Below, piece by piece: positions 51,975 through 64,000 of a stretch of DNA of 64,000 bases. The notes beneath the pieces were generated by a model that saw only the letters and a list, made by a program, of their open reading frames with translations, made no database searches and had not been told where the DNA came from. This DNA is from Volvox africanus (taxonomy: Eukaryota > Chlorophyta > Chlorophyceae > Chlamydomonadales > Volvocaceae), in assembly GCA_030268105.1 (NCBI GenBank), contig BSDZ01000022.1, forward strand, positions 1,963,001 to 2,027,000. The letters are read 5' to 3'. Each line of letters begins with the position of its first letter. Position 1 is the stretch's first letter. The position numbers were made by a program, and so were the translations under genes.

Positions 51975-53154
51975 AGCGCTTCCGTAAACCTAACTTTGTG
52001 AATTAGTTTATTAATTGCCTCCTTTTTACAGGCTTCTAAAAAGTTAGGGGAGCACAAACAAAGGTTCAACGACAAGATGCAACAAGATGCACTGTTTGGC
52101 TCTCGCCTTCTGAACACAAGGCGCCAGTGTACGACAGTGTTGCAAGCGTGTCACCCCGACCATACGCAAGATGCCAATATCCAAAAAATGTATCATTCAC
52201 TGCTAGAGATTATGGCAATGTTGAATTGAATTCCATCTTACGAAGTTTGCTTGCAGTTCTAAGCCCACCGACCTGATCAGTTGAGCCCGTATCATAATTT
52301 CATTAATGGATAATATACTATGTGACTTATCTGATTTACATAGCGGCTATCGGCGTGAATGACGCAAGTATTACCTGGTCAATGGCAAACAATCGCAACG
52401 ACCAAGTCTGGAGCTTGTTACGGGGGGACTATGCGCCACAATATCGTGGATCTGGGTTTCAGCAGGTAGGAGTTTATTGGTAACGGTTTGAGAGTGTGGG
52501 GATGGCATTGCGACCCTAGCCGCGCCGCGCCGCTTGACCTCAGGCGTCTTACATACGACATAAAAACAGGTAGCACGATCCATATGACGGCGTTGAGGAA
52601 ACCCCATAGTAACAGGTTTTATAGGGTGGGGTGTACGGGAGGCGTGCAGAGCCATTCAGCCATCTTCGCGTTGCAGAAGCGACGGAGGCGCATGCCGCTT
52701 GCGCCGCCCCAGATAAAATTCTCCGTGCGATAGCTGTTCTTTATTTTGGATCAAAGATGGCTTTCTAAAGCAAAGGAATACAGCTTCGATTAGGTGCGGT
52801 GGCAGGTCGCTGTCTCATGGCTCGATGGATTCTTGGAAGGACCGATAAACGAATCGACGCGATCGCTGTGACAGCCAGGAGGAGCCTGCTTCAATGCGCA
52901 CTGTTAAGCAATCAAGGCTATTCACTGCCGCCCTTGCTGCCTGCAATATCGCGCAGCAGTAGCAGTAGCAGTAGCACCGGCCGCAATCGCTAACTCAGCG
53001 GAAGTCCATCTGTTATGGGCGGGTGTTGCCGGCGCCAAAACTTGCGTGTTCTCATCCATGCGGTGATGCTGCTCGCGGCACTGCCAACAAAGTCACCGCC
53101 GCCGTGTGCGTGTGTGTGTGTGTGTGAATGTGTGTGTTTCGTACGGCGGTGCAG
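51975..53154. other. Divergent region between DLD and coiled-coil gene
   Basis: This should hold the DLD promoter and the start of the coiled-coil gene. A plus-strand frame ends at 52733 in QKRRRRMPLAPPQIKFSVR, and a 58-codon frame runs from ATG 52817. Neither is supported by conservation that can be seen here. A TG-rich microsatellite (53107-53138) lies just before the first recognised coding block. Confidence 0.4.

Positions 53155-64000
<10,846 letters not shown>

Noticed and set aside
52488..52733. Plus-strand frame ending in a basic tail, considered as a small ribosomal protein
   Set aside because: No family signature could be matched and no splice or poly(A) context supports it.

Overview
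This window is nuclear DNA from a volvocine-type green alga (Chlamydomonadales). The evidence is many short exons separated by long, repeat-filled introns, GT-AG splicing with a few GC-AG introns, TGTAA polyadenylation signals, a TTTTAGGG-type telomere-like tract, and chloroplast and flagellar gene products typical of Chlamydomonas relatives. Long stretches of intron and intergenic DNA are AT-rich, so the genome is less GC-rich than that of C. reinhardtii. The exon models below were built by eye. Junctions were accepted when a GT/GC...AG pair kept the reading frame and joined conserved protein blocks.

Layout, left to right: (1) minus strand, 752-1615, first four exons of DRC4/GAS8/PF2, a flagellar nexin-dynein regulatory complex subunit running off the left edge; (2) plus, 2020-4955, mitochondrial ribosomal protein uL15m; (3) plus, 6345-8903, chloroplast ferredoxin-NADP+ reductase, complete in nine exons; (4) plus, 10254-23029, a chloroplast-type pullulanase/limit dextrinase in 25 exons; (5) plus, 25484-28999, a USP12/USP46/UBP3-type deubiquitinase; (6) minus, 30608-33455, a METTL24-like (Methyltransf_22) protein with its 5' end unresolved; (7) plus, 34917-39193, COP9 signalosome subunit 4; (8) minus, 40648-43677, an intronless 1009-codon protein with a duplicated B3-like unit; (9) minus, 45454-51974, mitochondrial dihydrolipoamide dehydrogenase in 12 exons; (10) plus, about 53155 to the right edge, a long coiled-coil protein with at least 19 exons.

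The genes are ordinary eukaryotic single genes, not an operon or pathway cluster. Three themes recur: photosynthesis and starch (FNR, pullulanase), mitochondria (uL15m, DLD) and ubiquitin/CSN biology (USP, CSN4). CSN4 and the B3-like gene are convergent, as are USP and the methyltransferase. DRC4/uL15m, methyltransferase/CSN4 and DLD/coiled-coil are divergent pairs.

The most unusual signals lie outside the proteins. A short palindrome, GACCC-NN-GGGTC, occurs at least 14 times, always inside transcription units and 13 times in introns. Three perfect or near-perfect hairpins and one perfect 22-bp palindrome were found. A roughly 97-bp element is present in inverted orientation about 21 kb apart. 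A telomere-like tract sits beside a 230-bp ATT microsatellite. A 36-bp minisatellite ends at a splice acceptor and stays in the reading frame of the next exon. No CRISPR, tRNA, rRNA or recognisable intact transposon was seen.
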